Source: Curvibacter soli (GTDB taxonomy: Bacteria; Pseudomonadota; Gammaproteobacteria; Burkholderiales; Burkholderiaceae_C). From it: a stretch of 59,360 nt of DNA. Shown here one piece after another: positions 31,801 through 39,831 of this stretch. Each line of letters begins with the position of its first letter. Position 1 is the first letter of the stretch. Location: the NCBI RefSeq assembly GCF_029211125.1, contig NZ_JARGEN010000039.1, forward strand, positions 1 to 59,360. Direction: 5' to 3'. The translations under genes were made by a program, and so were the position numbers. Under the pieces are notes generated by a model. It worked only from the letters and a program-made list of their open reading frames with translations, was not told the origin of the DNA and made no database searches.

Positions 31801-31875
31801 GGCATCAAACCTGGTGTGGGGGGTGCCCCGGCAGCCATCCAGGCGGATGGCCTATGAACGGCAGATAAACGAGGA

Positions 31876-31941
31876 CGGCATTGCCTTTGTGTGCTCGACG
31901 ATCCAAGTATCGAATCCTGATCCAACGAGCAGGCAATGCCG
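31876..31941. repeat. Inverted repeat between pdxA and the Fic relic
   Basis: CGGCATTGCC (31876-31885) pairs with GGCAATGCCG (31932-31941), and TGCTCG (31892-31897) with CGAGCA (31926-31931), leaving a six-base bulge and a 28-base loop. It marks the left edge of the accessory debris and could be an IS end pair or a terminator-like hairpin. Confidence 0.5.
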
Positions 31942-32057
31942 AAACCAAAGTGTACCGAAGAAGTTGACGGTGGAACTGACCGTGCGCTTCGACGCGCCCG
32001 ATCATGCGTGCGGTGAATGGGTCTTTATTCGCCGCACTCAATGCGCAGAATGTATTG

Positions 32058-32284
32058 TGTCTGCGGCGGCTTTTCGGCTGGCACGCGGCTTTGTTTTCCA
32101 CCGGCTACTCCGGCATGACCCGTATCGCGGTGGGCCAGTGGCGTACCGATGCCGAGGGGCCCATGCAAGTGGCGTCTGGGCAGTTGGGGGCCGACGCAAG
32201 GTGCACTTTCAAGCCCCTCCTGCGGAGGCCCTGGTCGCCGAGACCGACCGCTTTCTGGCCTGGGCCAATGCCGAGACGGGTGAG
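32058..32284 (+). pseudogene. Relic of a DUF4172/Fic-family protein
   Basis: The frame starting near 32058 reads RLFGWHAALFSTGYSGMTRI, then VGQWRTDAEGPMQVASGQLG. A different frame continues GRRKVHFQAPPAEALVAETD, then RFLAWANAE. Together these match one stretch of DUF4172-type Fic proteins (the part before the Fic core), so a frameshift near 32190-32210 and loss of both ends have inactivated it. It lies tail-to-tail with an intact but different fic gene. Confidence 0.55.
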
Positions 32285-32394
32285 GCCAAGCCAAGATCAT
32301 GGAAGCTGGTCACTGGAAATCTTTCTTAGAGCGTCTACGTCAACGGCGTCTCGGGACACGCAGGCCGTTCACCGTCCGGCGCGGACCGTACCGG

Positions 32395-33153
32395 CTATAC
32401 CGATCCGGCGCCGTCGTCTGCCGCAGGCTCAATGCGGTATCCGCGCCGCCGCTCGAATTCGCGGTACTGCTCGGAGACTTCCGCGTCCCTGTAGTTGCCT
32501 GCGACGGCGTCGTCCACCCCGTTACCGTCGCGGCCAGGCAGTCCGCCGATCATGCCGCCCCAGGCCTGGCGCTCCTGGCTCTCGCCCACGACTGGCAGCA
32601 GGTAGGCGTCCAGGATGCCCTTGCCCGGCGTAGCGATCTCGGCGCTCAGTGCCGTCAGGTAATCCGACTTGTTCGTGCGGTGCCACTCGATGCAGAACCC
32701 GGCGCGATGGCACAACTCGGTGTGGACCACCAGCATGGTGCGGCCATTGCCATCCAGAAACGGATGACCATAGGCGAACAGCCCCATCACCTCGCCGGGA
32801 CGCTGCCGCAACAGGCGCTTGTCGCTGCCGATGCGCAGTCCTTCATGCACCGCCAATTGCGCATGCGCGGGATGGCAGAACCAGGTTCCAGCCTTGGTCA
32901 CGGCGATCTCCGGAGCCGTGGCCGCACGGTCCTGGCCGGCCCAGGGATAGAAGCCCTCGAAGAGGATGCGATGGGCGGCGAGGAAATCTTCATAACGCAA
33001 GGCGCCTCGCCGCTTCGCCAAGTGCGTGATGGCTTCGTCCAGACTGGCGCGGAACAGCTGGTGTTCCAGTTCCTGGACGATCTGCGGATCCTTCTCGGCG
33101 AACTTGTTGCGCAGGTAGCCGGACGTCTCGCAATCCTTGAACGGATCAAACAC
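32395..33153 (-). CDS. Fic/DOC-family protein (probable AMP-transferase or toxin)
   Basis: The 252-residue protein has the Fic core motif HPFLDGNGRT at about residues 130-139, with the catalytic histidine, acidic residue and phosphate-binding GNGR. An N-terminal helical part (LEHQLFRASLDEAITHLAK) precedes the core. Fic enzymes transfer AMP or other nucleotide groups to hydroxyl side chains. No obvious inhibitory helix motif (S/T)xxxE(G/N) was found by eye. It overlaps the upstream winged-helix gene by 8 bases, the arrangement of a toxin-antitoxin pair. Confidence 0.82.
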   Translation of the reverse strand: MFDPFKDCETSGYLRNKFAEKDPQIVQELEHQLFRASLDEAITHLAKRRGALRYEDFLAAHRILFEGFYPWAGQDRAATAPEIAVTKAGTWFCHPAHAQLAVHEGLRIGSDKRLLRQRPGEVMGLFAYGHPFLDGNGRTMLVVHTELCHRAGFCIEWHRTNKSDYLTALSAEIATPGKGILDAYLLPVVGESQERQAWGGMIGGLPGRDGNGVDDAVAGNYRDAEVSEQYREFERRRGYRIEPAADDGAGSV

Positions 33154-33799
33154 CCTGCTTGCGCTCCCGCAGGTAGTTCACGAGCAACCTCGCCATGTCG
33201 TCCTTGGTCAGCTTGCCTGCACGCTTGAGGGCGACCAGCAGATCCTGCACCGGGCCGGAACGTACTTCGTCTCCGGCCAGGCGGGTCACCGTCTCGGCCC
33301 ATTGATCGGCGGCCGTCGGCACATACTGGACGCCGTGAAAGCCAGCTAGCCGGCGCACATAGTCGCCCACATCGGAGGTCGGGAACGTCGCCATGTCCCA
33401 CGGCTTCCTTCTGGTTGCGGTGAAGGCCCTGCGACTGCGGTTGTTGACGTATTGAACGGCGCCATTGCCCAGGGCCAGCTTGCGGGAGACACGACGGTCG
33501 CCCGTGTCCAGCACCAGGGTGCCATCCCCGCCGTCTGTCACCTGAGCCTTGAGCTTGCGCGCAACCTCGCGCCCCAGCGTCTCGACATCCACCACCGCCG
33601 TCACCTCGTGCGTGGTTTCGTCCCGGCGGGCCTTCGCATAGACGCCTGCGCCCAAGCGAAGCAATTCCCCGTCGCGCTGAAGCGTCTTCAGGGCTTCCGA
33701 AACCTGCGATGCACTTCCCAGTGGTGCGAGTTCGGCACGCAGCACGACATGGCCAGAGCGACGTCGAATCGACTGGCGCATGCGGTCGGTGAGCTTCAT
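33146..33799 (-). CDS. DUF6088/AbiEi-like winged-helix protein, probable antitoxin
   Basis: The roughly 217-residue protein starts MKLTDRMRQSIRRRSGHVVL and has an N-terminal winged helix like the AbiEi antitoxin domain (VSEALKTLQRDGELLRLGAGVYAKA is residues about 37-61). The rest resembles DUF6088 (VQYVNNRSRRAF; KLTKDDMARLLVNYL). AbiEi normally represses its own operon and neutralises the AbiEii nucleotidyltransferase. Here the downstream partner is a Fic protein. The start at 33799 is preferred, 33811 is possible. A near-palindrome CGATGAATTCTTCG (33833-33846) upstream may be an operator. Confidence 0.68.
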   Translation of the reverse strand: MKLTDRMRQSIRRRSGHVVLRAELAPLGSASQVSEALKTLQRDGELLRLGAGVYAKARRDETTHEVTAVVDVETLGREVARKLKAQVTDGGDGTLVLDTGDRRVSRKLALGNGAVQYVNNRSRRAFTATRRKPWDMATFPTSDVGDYVRRLAGFHGVQYVPTAADQWAETVTRLAGDEVRSGPVQDLLVALKRAGKLTKDDMARLLVNYLRERKQGV

Positions 33800-34003
33800 C
33801 GTGGAACCCATGCATCCATTTTAACAGCTTAGCGATGAATTCTTCGAAAAATCAAACACCATCAACCACATAGGCGTGCAATACATGCCGGACATCAGGC
33901 AATTCCTGCGCACTTTCCGCCAGGCATCTAACAACTCGGCCGGCAGACGTCAAGTCCGTCCGCTGGCGCAGATCCAGCGCAGATCCAGCGCAGATGGCGT
34001 CGA

Positions 34004-34504
34004 TTGAGCAACCTATGTTTGACCCGGCGAATGGCCAAGCTGGCGGTGCCAGCCTTCTTCGCGGGTGTCCATCACGAGAACGATACCGACCCTGACCTGC
34101 GCTTTGCTCTGCTGATTTGCAGCGAGTTGACCAACATCAGCCACCGCGCTGCCCTTCGCGGCAAGGTTGATGCACTGTTCGTGCCCGAGTGGAACCAGGA
34201 CACCGAAACCTTCAACGCCTTGGTGGAGTCTGCTGCACTGGACATGCAAGCCTACATCGTCCAGTGCAACGACCGCCAGTACGGCGACAGCCGCATTCGC
34301 GCCCCGTTCAAGGAGAGCTGGCAGCGCGACCTGCTGCGGGTCAAGGGCGGCATCACCGACTACTGCGTGATAGGCGAGATCGACGTGCATGCGCTGCGCC
34401 AGTTCCAGAGCAGCCACCGCTCACCAGCTCAACCGTTCAAGCCGGTGCCAGACGGATTCGAAATTGAGTTTGTCCGCAAGGTGCTGCCAGCGGGAGAGGG
34501 GTGA
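34004..34504 (+). pseudogene. Fragment of a nitrilase (C-N hydrolase) domain, as in DRT1-type reverse transcriptases
   Basis: The 166-residue frame (TTG start, no good ribosome-binding site) reads RFALLICSELTNISHRAALR, KVDALFVPEWNQDTETFNAL and ALDMQAYIVQCNDRQYGDSR. The cysteine in LICSEL fits the nitrilase nucleophile and EWN the region after it. The N-terminal glutamate and lysine parts of a nitrilase are absent. To my recall, segments of this kind form the C terminus of class 1 defence reverse transcriptases (UG1/DRT1). No reverse-transcriptase domain remains. Directly upstream is GCGCAGATCCA in tandem (near 33968-33990). Confidence 0.45.
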
Positions 34505-34786
34505 GAACCAGCGGCTCAGTGTCCGGCCAGGGCACACCTGGCATCGTTTCCACGTGTCTTCCGCCTTTTCGCTCGCCTCGTCGATCAAAACCGCCAGGTC
34601 AGCGAGCTTAACCATGTACGGTGCTTTCTGGGACTTGCCGACGCGGAAAACCTTGACGGGTAGTTCGCCGCATGCGGCTTGTCGCATCGCCTCCTGGCGG
34701 CTCGGCCCAAAGTAGGGACCGCAAATCAGATCCAGCGGCGCTGGGGGGCCGCCGTAGACAGCCATGAGGGCAAGTACAGTGATCAC
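34421..34786 (-). CDS. PrtN-like pyocin-activator family protein
   Basis: Residues 1-85 (GTG start, TVLALMAVYGGPPAPLDLIC; later KSQKAPYMVKLADLAVLIDE) match the small PrtN family, whose founding member activates pyocin genes in Pseudomonas. PrtN proteins are about 80-100 residues. The last 35 residues here are read antisense through the nitrilase fragment and are probably not native, so the gene was joined to that fragment by recombination. Such genes are common on phage-derived islands. Confidence 0.55.
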   Translation of the reverse strand: MITVLALMAVYGGPPAPLDLICGPYFGPSRQEAMRQAACGELPVKVFRVGKSQKAPYMVKLADLAVLIDEASEKAEDTWKRCQVCPGRTLSRWFSPLSRWQHLADKLNFESVWHRLERLSW

Positions 34787-35016
34787 AGTTGCACACTCTC
34801 GCAGAGGTAAGGGCGGGTCGGGTTGATCGAGACACCGTTAGGCAGTCGGCGGACTGGCTCCAGCAGCGTGCAGCGGAAGGCCGGCGGTTGCGCAGCCAAG
34901 TTGCACTTATTCGTTGCACTTGAGGCGTTTTTATCTCGTTAAACGCCCTTAAAAGCGCAGGCGACGCTCGAAGGAAAAAGAATGAAATCAGAAAAAATCA
35001 ACAAATTACGGATAAA
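34787..35016. other. Gene-poor, AT-richer flank of the satellite
   Basis: No gene is supported here. There is a hairpin GGCGTTT (34924-34930) with AAACGCC (34941-34947), followed by an A-rich stretch. The direction and function are unclear; on the plus strand it could be a weak terminator. The end of this stretch leads into the duplicated dusA 5' codons at the left attachment site. Confidence 0.4.
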
Positions 35017-35055
35017 TTGTCACCTTGGCGGGTCTGCGTGGCGCCCATGATGGAC
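35017..35055 (+). other. Left attachment site (duplicated dusA 5' codons)
   Basis: These 39 bases read LSPWRVCVAPMMD in frame and then run into a stop 12 bases later. The intact dusA at 46430-46468 reads LSPWRMSVAPMMD. The last 15 bases (GCGCCCATGATGGAC at 35041-35055) differ by one base from 46454-46468. This is the expected target-site duplication for an element integrated in the 5' end of dusA, with crossover in or near the 15-mer. Confidence 0.8.
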
Positions 35056-35097
35056 AGTTGCGATTAACCAACATTCATGCGGGTTTGCGGGGTAGTC

Positions 35098-35115
35098 GTG
35101 TGCACGCCGTGTGCA
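35098..35115. promoter_or_regulatory. Left integrase arm-type site
   Basis: GTGTGCACGCCGTGTGCA here matches GTGTGCACACCGTGTGCA at 46347-46364 with one difference. Both lie inside the element, 43 and 90 bases from the attachment cores. Nearby, ATTAACCAA (35073-35081) is mirrored by TTGGTTAAT next to the integrase start. Pairs of this kind usually bind the integrase N-terminal domain. Confidence 0.6.
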
Positions 35116-35197
35116 TCAGCTTTTCACATTGTGATATTTGAATGTAACCACAGTCGGTTTTTGGTGCCGATAGAAAAGGCGTTTGCACACGCCTGCC

Positions 35198-35515
35198 CTA
35201 CCCCACCGCCTTGCACATCAACACCAGCTCCCGGTGGTCTGAGCGCACGTCGATCAGGCTCTCAATGCCGTAGGTGGTGCCGTTATGGATCACGCGATCC
35301 TCGGCAGTCATCCATGGGCGAAAGCGCATCCTGATTCTGGCCGTCACCTCACTGACAGCAGCTTGCGCGGCCAGGTACTCCCGGCCCGTCAATGGCTCCA
35401 CAGCGGCCCAGCAGGTGAACAGGGGGGCCCAGGACTCGATTGGCTGGCCTAGCTCGTCCTGCGTGCTTGTGTAGCGCTCCACCGTCACGCGCTGGTCAAG
35501 TTGTCCGGCCTTCAT
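35198..35515 (-). CDS. Phage head closure (head-tail adaptor) protein
   Basis: The 105-residue protein starts MKAGQLDQRVTVERYTSTQD and has the gp16/gpFII-like adaptor pattern (GQPIESWAPLFTCWAAVEPL; later RFRPWMTAEDRVIHNGTTYG). It should sit below the connector and present the surface to which a tail binds. It overlaps the connector gene by ATGA. It is the last gene before the left attachment site, so no tail gene follows. Confidence 0.82.
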   Translation of the reverse strand: MKAGQLDQRVTVERYTSTQDELGQPIESWAPLFTCWAAVEPLTGREYLAAQAAVSEVTARIRMRFRPWMTAEDRVIHNGTTYGIESLIDVRSDHRELVLMCKAVG

Positions 35516-35790
35516 GCGTGTGCCCTGTAGGGGTTCAGCAAAGCCTCAAAGGCCGGGTTCTTGTGGAATGGGCGCTCGCCCTGGCTTTCCCTGTTTTCGT
35601 AGAGTGCGCCCACCAGCAGCAAGGCGGCAGACTTCACCGGCGCGGGCACTGCCACCACGAGATCAGCAGCGGGCATATTCAAATAGTCCGCGCTTGCCGC
35701 AATGGCGGTATCTATCAAGGCCAGCAGCAGCGCATCCTCGTCGTTGTGGTCGATACGGCAGTGCCGCTTTACTTCTTCTAGTGTCAGCAT
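35512..35790 (-). CDS. Phage gp6-like head-tail connector protein
   Basis: The 92-residue protein begins MLTLEEVKRHCRIDHNDEDA and continues LLLALIDTAIAASADYLNMP, the helical pattern of HK97 gp6-like connectors that form a ring under the portal. It couples to the head closure gene by ATGA. The 203-bp gap before it (35791-35993) has no ATG-started gene. One minus-strand frame ending ISKNPDSQQVGIAAWVRKGE looks protein-like but lacks a start. Confidence 0.82.
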   Translation of the reverse strand: MLTLEEVKRHCRIDHNDEDALLLALIDTAIAASADYLNMPAADLVVAVPAPVKSAALLLVGALYENRESQGERPFHKNPAFEALLNPYRAHA

Positions 35791-35993
35791 TTGAATCTTT
35801 CAAATGGTTGGAATAGGTGCCAGCACCGTGGTGAAAGGTCAGGGCCACAGGTACGCATCAGAGAATCACTCACCTTTGCGAACCCATGCCGCGATGCCCA
35901 CTTGCTGGCTGTCGGGGTTTTTCGATATGCGGCACTGCCCGACTAATCCGCATCCGGGCTATGCCTTGCGGCCCCTCCCGGCTAGGGTGATAT

Positions 35994-37493
35994 TCAAACG
36001 AACGTGAAGGAATCAAACGCGATCCCCTGCGCTTCGGTGGCTTTGGATGCGATGCCCATACTCATGGCCAGCGCCTGCAATCCGTCAATCCGTCCGGTAG
36101 CCTTCGCCTTGTCCAGCTTGCGCCCACCGGCTGGGTCTTTCGTCACCACGGCATTGGCTGCGCACATGGTCAGCACCGGGTTGCCACCGTGGGCGATGCG
36201 CCCATTCAGCAGCTCGGCTTCCAGGGCATCAAGTGCCACGGACATATCACGGAACCCCTGGCCGTGTTCCACCAGGGGAAGATCCACGCCCAGGCGGTCA
36301 AACTCTTTCTTCAGCAGGTCGATTCGCCATCTGTCAAAAGCTATCCCACGAACATCAAGATCAGCAAGAATTTCGGCAATGTCGGCTGCAACGTGCTCAT
36401 AGTCCACGCTGGCACCTGGCGTTGTGCGCATGTAGCCTTGGCGGTGCCATACCTCATAGGGGGCACGGTCACGGCGGGCACGGTCTGCCAGTCCTACTTC
36501 GGGTGTCCAGAAGTGCGCCTGCACATGCCACACCTCATCCACCTGGCCGACGATCACCATGGCCGTGAGGTCTAGGCGGGCGCTGAGGTCGATACCGCAC
36601 CACACCGGGCCATCAAAGGGCTGTACCGGGCCTGCGCAAGTCTTCCAGGCGGTGGGCGATATGAATGGCGAGACAGTCGAAACCCGCATGTTCAGCAGCA
36701 GATTCATTGCGGAATTGGCCATGCTCGGCATCCGCTGCGCCTGCGTCAGTTGCTCGCGCAGGTCATCAAGGCTGCGGAATGTGCCCAGTGCTGGATTGGC
36801 GGCGCGCCATGCGCTTTCGTCTAGCAGATCACACCCGGCAGGCGCTTCGTAGACGTGGCAGACGATGCGCGGGTCTTTGCTGTTGCGGGCGTCATCAATC
36901 CACGTTGAAAGCAAGTCCGCGTCGTTCGCTGCGGCGGTACTGATGGCGATCAGCAGCGGCGCTTCGTGTGCGCCCTGGCTGGTGGTGATAGCGTCGATAA
37001 AGTCAGACTGCGGGCCACGCACCTGGCCGATTTCGTCCAAGATGGCCAGCACCGGGCTTAGGCCGTGGGCGGTCTTGCCGTCAGCAGCAAGGGCCTTGTA
37101 TTCGGTGTTTAGCGGCAGTCCTAGCAGGCGCTTGCCGCTCGGGATGATGCGCACGATGGCCGATAGCTTCGGGGAAAGCTGAACCATCTTGCTGGCCAGA
37201 TTGAACACCAGAGCGGCTTGATCCCGGCTCATGGCACCGCTCACGATTTGCGCGTTTTGCTTCGCCTCGGGGCCCACCAGGTGCGCCAGTAGCAGGCCAG
37301 CAATCAAACCGCTCTTGCCGTTCTTGCGGGCCACGCTCAGGATGGCGCGGCGCGTGCCGTGGGGGTTGTCGTACACATCCCGAATGAACTTCTTTTGAAA
37401 CTCAGCCAGCACCAGCGGCTTGCCCACGTCCGCGCCTTCGGGCGTCACACAGTAACGCTCGATGAACTCGATGATGCGGGCGGCGCGGGTCAT
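35994..37493 (-). CDS. Terminase large subunit
   Basis: The 499-residue packaging motor has a Walker A-like SVARKNGKSGLIAGL (about residue 53), a Walker B-type LAILDEIGQ (about residue 148) and a C-terminal nuclease half starting GIDLSARLDLTAMVIVG, with the acidic residue in DLSARLD and a late AFDRWRI. It is full length and uninterrupted. It should cut cos DNA and pump it into the capsid. It follows TerS after a 153-bp gap rich in repeats. Confidence 0.92.
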   Translation of the reverse strand: MTRAARIIEFIERYCVTPEGADVGKPLVLAEFQKKFIRDVYDNPHGTRRAILSVARKNGKSGLIAGLLLAHLVGPEAKQNAQIVSGAMSRDQAALVFNLASKMVQLSPKLSAIVRIIPSGKRLLGLPLNTEYKALAADGKTAHGLSPVLAILDEIGQVRGPQSDFIDAITTSQGAHEAPLLIAISTAAANDADLLSTWIDDARNSKDPRIVCHVYEAPAGCDLLDESAWRAANPALGTFRSLDDLREQLTQAQRMPSMANSAMNLLLNMRVSTVSPFISPTAWKTCAGPVQPFDGPVWCGIDLSARLDLTAMVIVGQVDEVWHVQAHFWTPEVGLADRARRDRAPYEVWHRQGYMRTTPGASVDYEHVAADIAEILADLDVRGIAFDRWRIDLLKKEFDRLGVDLPLVEHGQGFRDMSVALDALEAELLNGRIAHGGNPVLTMCAANAVVTKDPAGGRKLDKAKATGRIDGLQALAMSMGIASKATEAQGIAFDSFTFV

Positions 37494-37541
37494 GTTGGAT
37501 TTGAAATCTGACTTAGACAGCGCGCAGCCTCATGCGAAACC

Positions 37542-37642
37542 TTCCGCCAAATTTGGCGGAATGTCCATCGCGGGCGCGTGCGCGGCTGGGCACGTTCTCG
37601 GCGGTTCCAAAGTGGAACTGCCGAACCTCGCGGGCGCGTGCG
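37542..37642. other. Candidate cos/packaging site in the terS-terL gap
   Basis: This stretch has a perfect 20-bp palindrome TTCCGCCAAATTTGGCGGAA (37542-37561), two identical 15-bp direct repeats TCGCGGGCGCGTGCG exactly 60 bases apart (37568-37582 and 37628-37642), and a hairpin between them (37600-37622; arms GGCGGTTCCA and TGGAACTGCC). Such dense symmetry in an operon gap next to the terminase genes fits a terminase binding or cutting site. A regulatory hairpin is the alternative. Confidence 0.4.
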
Positions 37643-37646
37643 TAGC

Positions 37647-38060
37647 TCATACCGCGCGGAGCCTCGGGATAAGGTCGTCGCCATCTTCCTGGCGTGCCTG
37701 ACGTTCCAGCTCGGCACCCTTGGCAATGTCTGCCGACCGTCCGACCGTGGCCACCGTGTTGACGGCAATGGCGCGAGTCAGGGCAAGGGCAAGGCGGGTC
37801 AGCTTCATATGCTCATCTGAGCCTACGGGCGCGGCCTCCAGGGCGCATTGCACGCGGGCAAGGTTTGCCGCCGATGCCAGATCAACCGGGTTCCATGTAT
37901 CGCGGGGCCTGGCCTGCACGATGGCATCCCAAAACGGGCGGGCCTCGGGTGGCACCAGCACATGGGCGGGCGGCTCCAAGGGCGGCAGGGCTGCGGCTTG
38001 GGTGGCGGCGATGGCTGCGGCGGCAGAGTCTGAGCGTTTGCGCTTGGGCGTGAGCTTCAT
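37647..38060 (-). CDS. Terminase small subunit (probable)
   Basis: The 137-residue protein has a basic N terminus (MKLTPKRKRSDSAAAAIAAT), a proline-rich linker and a helical core (PFWDAIVQARPRDTWNPVDL; LTRLALALTRAIAVNTVATV). Size, position between HNH and TerL and the core pattern fit TerS of HK97-like phages, which binds the packaging start. Sequence similarity is weak, so the call leans on context. It overlaps the HNH gene by ATGA. Confidence 0.7.
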   Translation of the reverse strand: MKLTPKRKRSDSAAAAIAATQAAALPPLEPPAHVLVPPEARPFWDAIVQARPRDTWNPVDLASAANLARVQCALEAAPVGSDEHMKLTRLALALTRAIAVNTVATVGRSADIAKGAELERQARQEDGDDLIPRLRAV

Positions 38061-38626
38061 GATTGCCTATTTTTTAAGCAGTCAGCGTTAACGTAAGGGG
38101 AACAGGTCGGTTCGGCGTCCTCGGTTGCTGGTGATTTCTGGTTGACGCTCTCAGCATCCCCGGCAAGGCCCGTAGCGGCCTCCACAGTCGATTTGTTCCA
38201 ATGGCTTGAGGGGTTGGCAGGCCAGCCGCTTACATCGCATCCATGGTTCACCCGCTTGCCCAGGTCGTGGGCGGTGTGTCGGCTATGGCACGGAGCACAC
38301 AAGCCGACAAGGTTCGAGCGGCTGTTGTCCATGGCGTTGTCGTTGATGTGATGAACTTGGGTCGCTGGCTCGATCAGTCCACGCGCTTCGCACTCGGGGC
38401 ACAGCGGCTGCTCGGCCAGTACCATGCGGCGCAGCTTTGCCCAGGCGTCCGAGTTGAGGGGCAGCAGCCGCCCATTCTTGGCCGTGGTGTAGCGCTTGGT
38501 GCGAATGTCTGCCAATGTCAGCGGCTTGCGTTGCAGCTCATGGGCCATCGTCAAGCCCTTGGGGTTGGCCGTGTCCAGCATCTTCAAGCCTCGGGCCTTC
38601 CAGGGGTCTAGCATCTTGAGCTTCAC
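38057..38626 (-). CDS. HNH endonuclease (packaging-associated)
   Basis: The 189-residue protein has the HNH core CPECEARGLIEPATQVHHIN followed by NLVGLCAPCHSRHTAHD, with both zinc-binding Cys pairs and the catalytic histidine. HNH proteins next to terminase genes are needed with TerL for cos cleavage in HK97-type phages. The start is GTG 38626, which overlaps the portal stop (GTGA). The N-terminal part repeats MLDPWKARGLKMLDTANPKG. Confidence 0.87.
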   Translation of the reverse strand: MKLKMLDPWKARGLKMLDTANPKGLTMAHELQRKPLTLADIRTKRYTTAKNGRLLPLNSDAWAKLRRMVLAEQPLCPECEARGLIEPATQVHHINDNAMDNSRSNLVGLCAPCHSRHTAHDLGKRVNHGCDVSGWPANPSSHWNKSTVEAATGLAGDAESVNQKSPATEDAEPTCSPYVNADCLKNRQS

Positions 38627-39831
38627 GCCATGGCCTCCTGTTGCTTGCTCGGGTATGGCTGCGGCGCGGTGGTAGTTCCCGAAGTTTTGGGAGCTGCATC
38701 GTCGATACCGTCGAACAGTGGCATGTTTTCCAGGCGGGCGGCATAGGATGGTTTCATCCACCCCGATTCAATGGCGCTTGCATAGAACTGCGCACGGTTC
38801 ACGCTGTCGCCTCTCAGCAGGCCTTCTACGCTGTGCTCGGCAAAGTAGGTTCTACGTCCGGCGTCCGTCAGGCACTTGGCTGCAATGGCTTGTTCCCAGG
38901 CGATCAAGTGACGGCGCAATGTCATCGTGACGAACTGCCGTGCCAGCTCCACGCTGTTGCTGTAGTTGGCAGACTCCATAGATTGCACGATCAGCGGCGG
39001 GCAGCGGAACAGGCGGCACACCTCAATTACGGACAGCTTGCGGGCCTCGATCCAGCTTGCATCCTCCAGGCTCATGCTCAGGGCTTGGAAGTCAACACCT
39101 TCTTCAAGAATCGCCGTGCGGCCTGCATTCGCAGCACCTGCATGTTGACTTGCCCACGATGCGCCGATGGCCTGGCGTTGCTCGGGCTTGAGCTTGCCGG
39201 GGAACTTCAACACCCCCAGGAGCTTTGCGCCGTTGGTGAAGGTGCTCACACCGTGCTGATTCTCTGCAATGGCCAGTTCCACCACACCACGGGCGGCAGC
39301 GATAGGCGACACACCCAAAACACCGTCATCACCCAGGCGGTGGCGCAAGTGCAGCACCTCGTGAGACAGCAGGCGGGTTAATACCCCGTCCTTCGTGTAG
39401 TCGTACACCAGGCCGGATGCCGTGCGCTGCACTTGCACGTTGTCCGGGTTCAGCGGCCACAGCTCCCGCACCTGGCCATCCCAGCCACGCACCAGGCGGG
39501 CAAAGGCGTTACCCCTAAGCAGGACACACGCTTGCATGTACTCGCGGGCCTCCAGGGCGGTTTGCTCGGGGTTGGCCATGTCGTGCAACACGCGGTACAG
39601 CGGGTGGTCTGTAGCTCGCTCCCGGTCGTCGCCGTTGCGCTTGAACAGGATCAGCGGCAGGGATGCCGTGGTCTCTGCGATGGCTTGGACGCAGGCATAG
39701 ACTGCCGATACGCCTTGCGCGGTGGCAGGCGTCACGCTCGTGGCAGACAGCGGCACAGGCCAGCCGTTGACGCCCAGGACGGCGCGTTCCTCCATGCCGA
39801 TGGCGGATTTGATGCGGGTGATGATGCTCAT
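38623..39831 (-). CDS. Portal protein (HK97 family)
   Basis: The 402-residue protein forms the ring through which DNA enters the head. It shows the family's N-terminal SAVYACVQAIAETTASLPLI and the middle part LWPLNPDNVQVQR, and the late segment IEVCRLFRCPPLIVQSMESA. The inner start MSIITRIKSAIG at 39831 is chosen because it overlaps the protease stop (39828) by four bases, as the other pairs in this operon do. Confidence 0.93.
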   Translation of the reverse strand: MSIITRIKSAIGMEERAVLGVNGWPVPLSATSVTPATAQGVSAVYACVQAIAETTASLPLILFKRNGDDRERATDHPLYRVLHDMANPEQTALEAREYMQACVLLRGNAFARLVRGWDGQVRELWPLNPDNVQVQRTASGLVYDYTKDGVLTRLLSHEVLHLRHRLGDDGVLGVSPIAAARGVVELAIAENQHGVSTFTNGAKLLGVLKFPGKLKPEQRQAIGASWASQHAGAANAGRTAILEEGVDFQALSMSLEDASWIEARKLSVIEVCRLFRCPPLIVQSMESANYSNSVELARQFVTMTLRRHLIAWEQAIAAKCLTDAGRRTYFAEHSVEGLLRGDSVNRAQFYASAIESGWMKPSYAARLENMPLFDGIDDAAPKTSGTTTAPQPYPSKQQEAMA

